This document shows positions 62,976 to 64,000 of a DNA stretch of 64,000 nucleotides, piece by piece; within the stretch, counting starts at the first letter, position 1, and each line of letters starts with the position of its first letter. The stretch lies in assembly GCA_016791105.1 (NCBI GenBank), contig JAEUNM010000055.1, positions 1-64,000 on the forward strand, in the 5' to 3' direction. The DNA is from Rhodocyclaceae bacterium (GTDB lineage Bacteria > Pseudomonadota > Gammaproteobacteria > Burkholderiales > Rhodocyclaceae). The notes under the pieces are model-generated. The model was not told the DNA's origin. It saw only the letters and a list, made by a program, of their open reading frames with translations, and made no database searches. The position numbers and the translations under genes are program-made.

Positions 62976-64000
62976 ATGGCTCATTGCATCGAACGCGGCG
63001 CTGCGCCGCCGGCACTGCGCGCGCTGATCGCGCTGTCCGCATCCGCTTCCATCTGGGCGCAGGCGCAAACCGCGCCGGCTGATACCACCTTGCCCGAGGT
63101 GCGTGTCAAAGACGCAGCCGATGCCGCGCCCAGCGGCCTGCAGGGTGGCGTGACGCGGGTCGGCAAGCTGCCGCAATTGCCGCGCGACGTGCCGCAGGCG
63201 CTTACCGTATTGCCGCGCCAGCTCATCGAAGAAACCAACGCCAATACGCTCAAGGAGGCCTTGCGCAACGTGGCCGGTCTTACCTTCAATGCCGCCGAAG
63301 GCGGGCGCATCGGCGACAACATGAATTTGCGCGGCTTCTATTCGTTCGGCGATCTTTACCTGGACGGTATCCGCGACACCGCCCAGTACAACCGCGAAAC
63401 GTTCAATCTGAACCAGGTGGACGTATTGCGCGGCTCGGCCGCCATGTTGTTCGGGCGCGGGCAGGCGGGCGGGGTCGTGAATCAGGTGAGCAAGGAGCCC
63501 GAGGCGGCCGATTTTGCCCGTGCCGGTGTGACCCTGGGCAGCGAGCGCTATCGCCGCGCCACCGCCGATCTGAACAAAGGTTTGGGCGAGCAGGCCGCGT
63601 TAAGGTTGAACCTGATGACGACCGATGCCGGCAGCACGCGCGACGTGGTCGAGTCAAAACGCATGGGGGTGGCGCCTTCGCTGCGCCTGGGTATAGGCAC
63701 GGACGATGAATTTCTGCTCTCGGCTTACTACCTGCAGACGCGCAATATTCCAGACTATGGCCTGCCTTACGGCCGCGACCACCGGCCGCTGGATGTGCCC
63801 GCGCAGCGCTTCTACGGCACGCGCAGCGACTATGAGGACAACGACACGACCATGCTCACGGGGCGTCACGTGCATCGCTTTTCGCGCGACACGGAATTGC
63901 GCACCGTCGTGCGCGTGGCCGATTACCGGCGCGAATTATGGGCCGTTGCGCCGCGCCTGCCGGGCGCCGCACCGGTCACCGATGCCTCCCCCATCAACCG
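62976..64000 (+). CDS. TonB-dependent siderophore receptor, 5' part (runs off the window)
   Basis: 341 codons to the window end, no stop. Signal peptide (about 1-30, ending WAQA), then a TonB box region (TLPEVRVKD), the plug domain (VPQALTVLPRQLIEETNANTLKEALRN, MNLRGFYSFGDLYLDGIRD, VDVLRGSAAMLFGRGQAGGVVNQVSKEP) and the start of the 22-strand barrel. It is closest to the catecholate/hydroxamate siderophore receptors (Fiu/FhuE-like). CGAGGAAA before ATG 62976. Probably iron-regulated with hemP. Confidence 0.9.
   Translation, partial: MAHCIERGAAPPALRALIALSASASIWAQAQTAPADTTLPEVRVKDAADAAPSGLQGGVTRVGKLPQLPRDVPQALTVLPRQLIEETNANTLKEALRNVAGLTFNAAEGGRIGDNMNLRGFYSFGDLYLDGIRDTAQYNRETFNLNQVDVLRGSAAMLFGRGQAGGVVNQVSKEPEAADFARAGVTLGSERYRRATADLNKGLGEQAALRLNLMTTDAGSTRDVVESKRMGVAPSLRLGIGTDDEFLLSAYYLQTRNIPDYGLPYGRDHRPLDVPAQRFYGTRSDYEDNDTTMLTGRHVHRFSRDTELRTVVRVADYRRELWAVAPRLPGAAPVTDASPIN

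Overview
The window is GC-rich bacterial chromosome, most likely from a betaproteobacterium of the Rhodocyclales/Sterolibacteriaceae kind. The reasons are gene order and families: thrS-infC-rpmI-rplT-pheS-pheT-ihfA-merR, surE-pcm-nlpD-rpoS, dapA-bamC, a PEP-CTERM protein, hemP beside a TonB receptor, and many PHA genes. The placement is an inference from recalled gene order, not from a search. Seven tRNA genes are present: Arg-CCG, Val-GAC, Pro-GGG, Ser-TGA, Ser-GCT and Arg-ACG are single genes at six loci, giving six in total once counted (Ser and Arg each occur twice with different anticodons).

Layout. 1-1.03 kb: decayed DNA with two related palindromes and the 3' remnant of a DUF5655 gene. 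1.03-6 kb: tRNA-Arg, di-haem cytochrome c, rep helicase, DUF4197, a TlpA-like thiol protein, trxA. 6.4-14.3 kb: tRNA-Val, then the translation operon with an apparent AUA start on infC, ending in ihfA, a MerR regulator and tRNA-Pro. 14.3-17.6 kb: surE-pcm-nlpD-rpoS with overlapping ends. 17.7-22.7 kb, minus strand: mltB, then moxR-DUF58-tgpA. 22.8-33.1 kb: histone-deacetylase-like hydrolase, dapA-bamC, a JmjC-type ribosomal oxygenase coupled to an unknown gene, rlmD, a radical SAM protein, a small HTH protein, lysC and three tRNAs.

33.2-55.1 kb is the accessory part and the main point of interest. A PrpR-type sigma-54 activator faces a cluster of genes preceded by a good -24/-12 promoter. In order these are: acyl-CoA synthetase, Tat-exported Rieske protein, periplasmic PQQ alcohol dehydrogenase, AldA-like aldehyde dehydrogenase, outer-membrane protein, ThDP enzyme of the 2-hydroxyacyl-CoA lyase/acetolactate synthase type, PEBP protein, ACAD10/11-type acyl-CoA dehydrogenase, aminoglycoside-phosphotransferase-like kinase, DUF6285 protein, SDR, PhaE, PhaC and a P460-like cytochrome. 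The kinase/DUF6285/ACAD/SDR/acyl-CoA synthetase set plus a sigma-54 regulator has the same parts as the levulinate (lva) pathway of Pseudomonas putida. That pathway phosphorylates 4-hydroxyacyl-CoA and turns it into 3-hydroxyacyl-CoA. Here the parts sit with a periplasmic alcohol-oxidation front end and a class III PHA synthase. My reading is a route from diols or hydroxy-alcohols through hydroxyacyl-CoA to 3-hydroxyacyl-CoA and polyester. An AEC transporter, two phasins and a DUF2789 gene follow; one phasin and DUF2789 share a TTGTTGC-N3-GCAACAA palindrome, probably a PHA-responsive operator.

55.1-64 kb: long non-coding stretches around a PEP-CTERM protein; then a porin, a small PstS-like periplasmic protein and a large hybrid sensor kinase that probably form a ligand-sensing unit; then hemP with a Fur-like box and a TonB-dependent siderophore receptor that runs off the window end.
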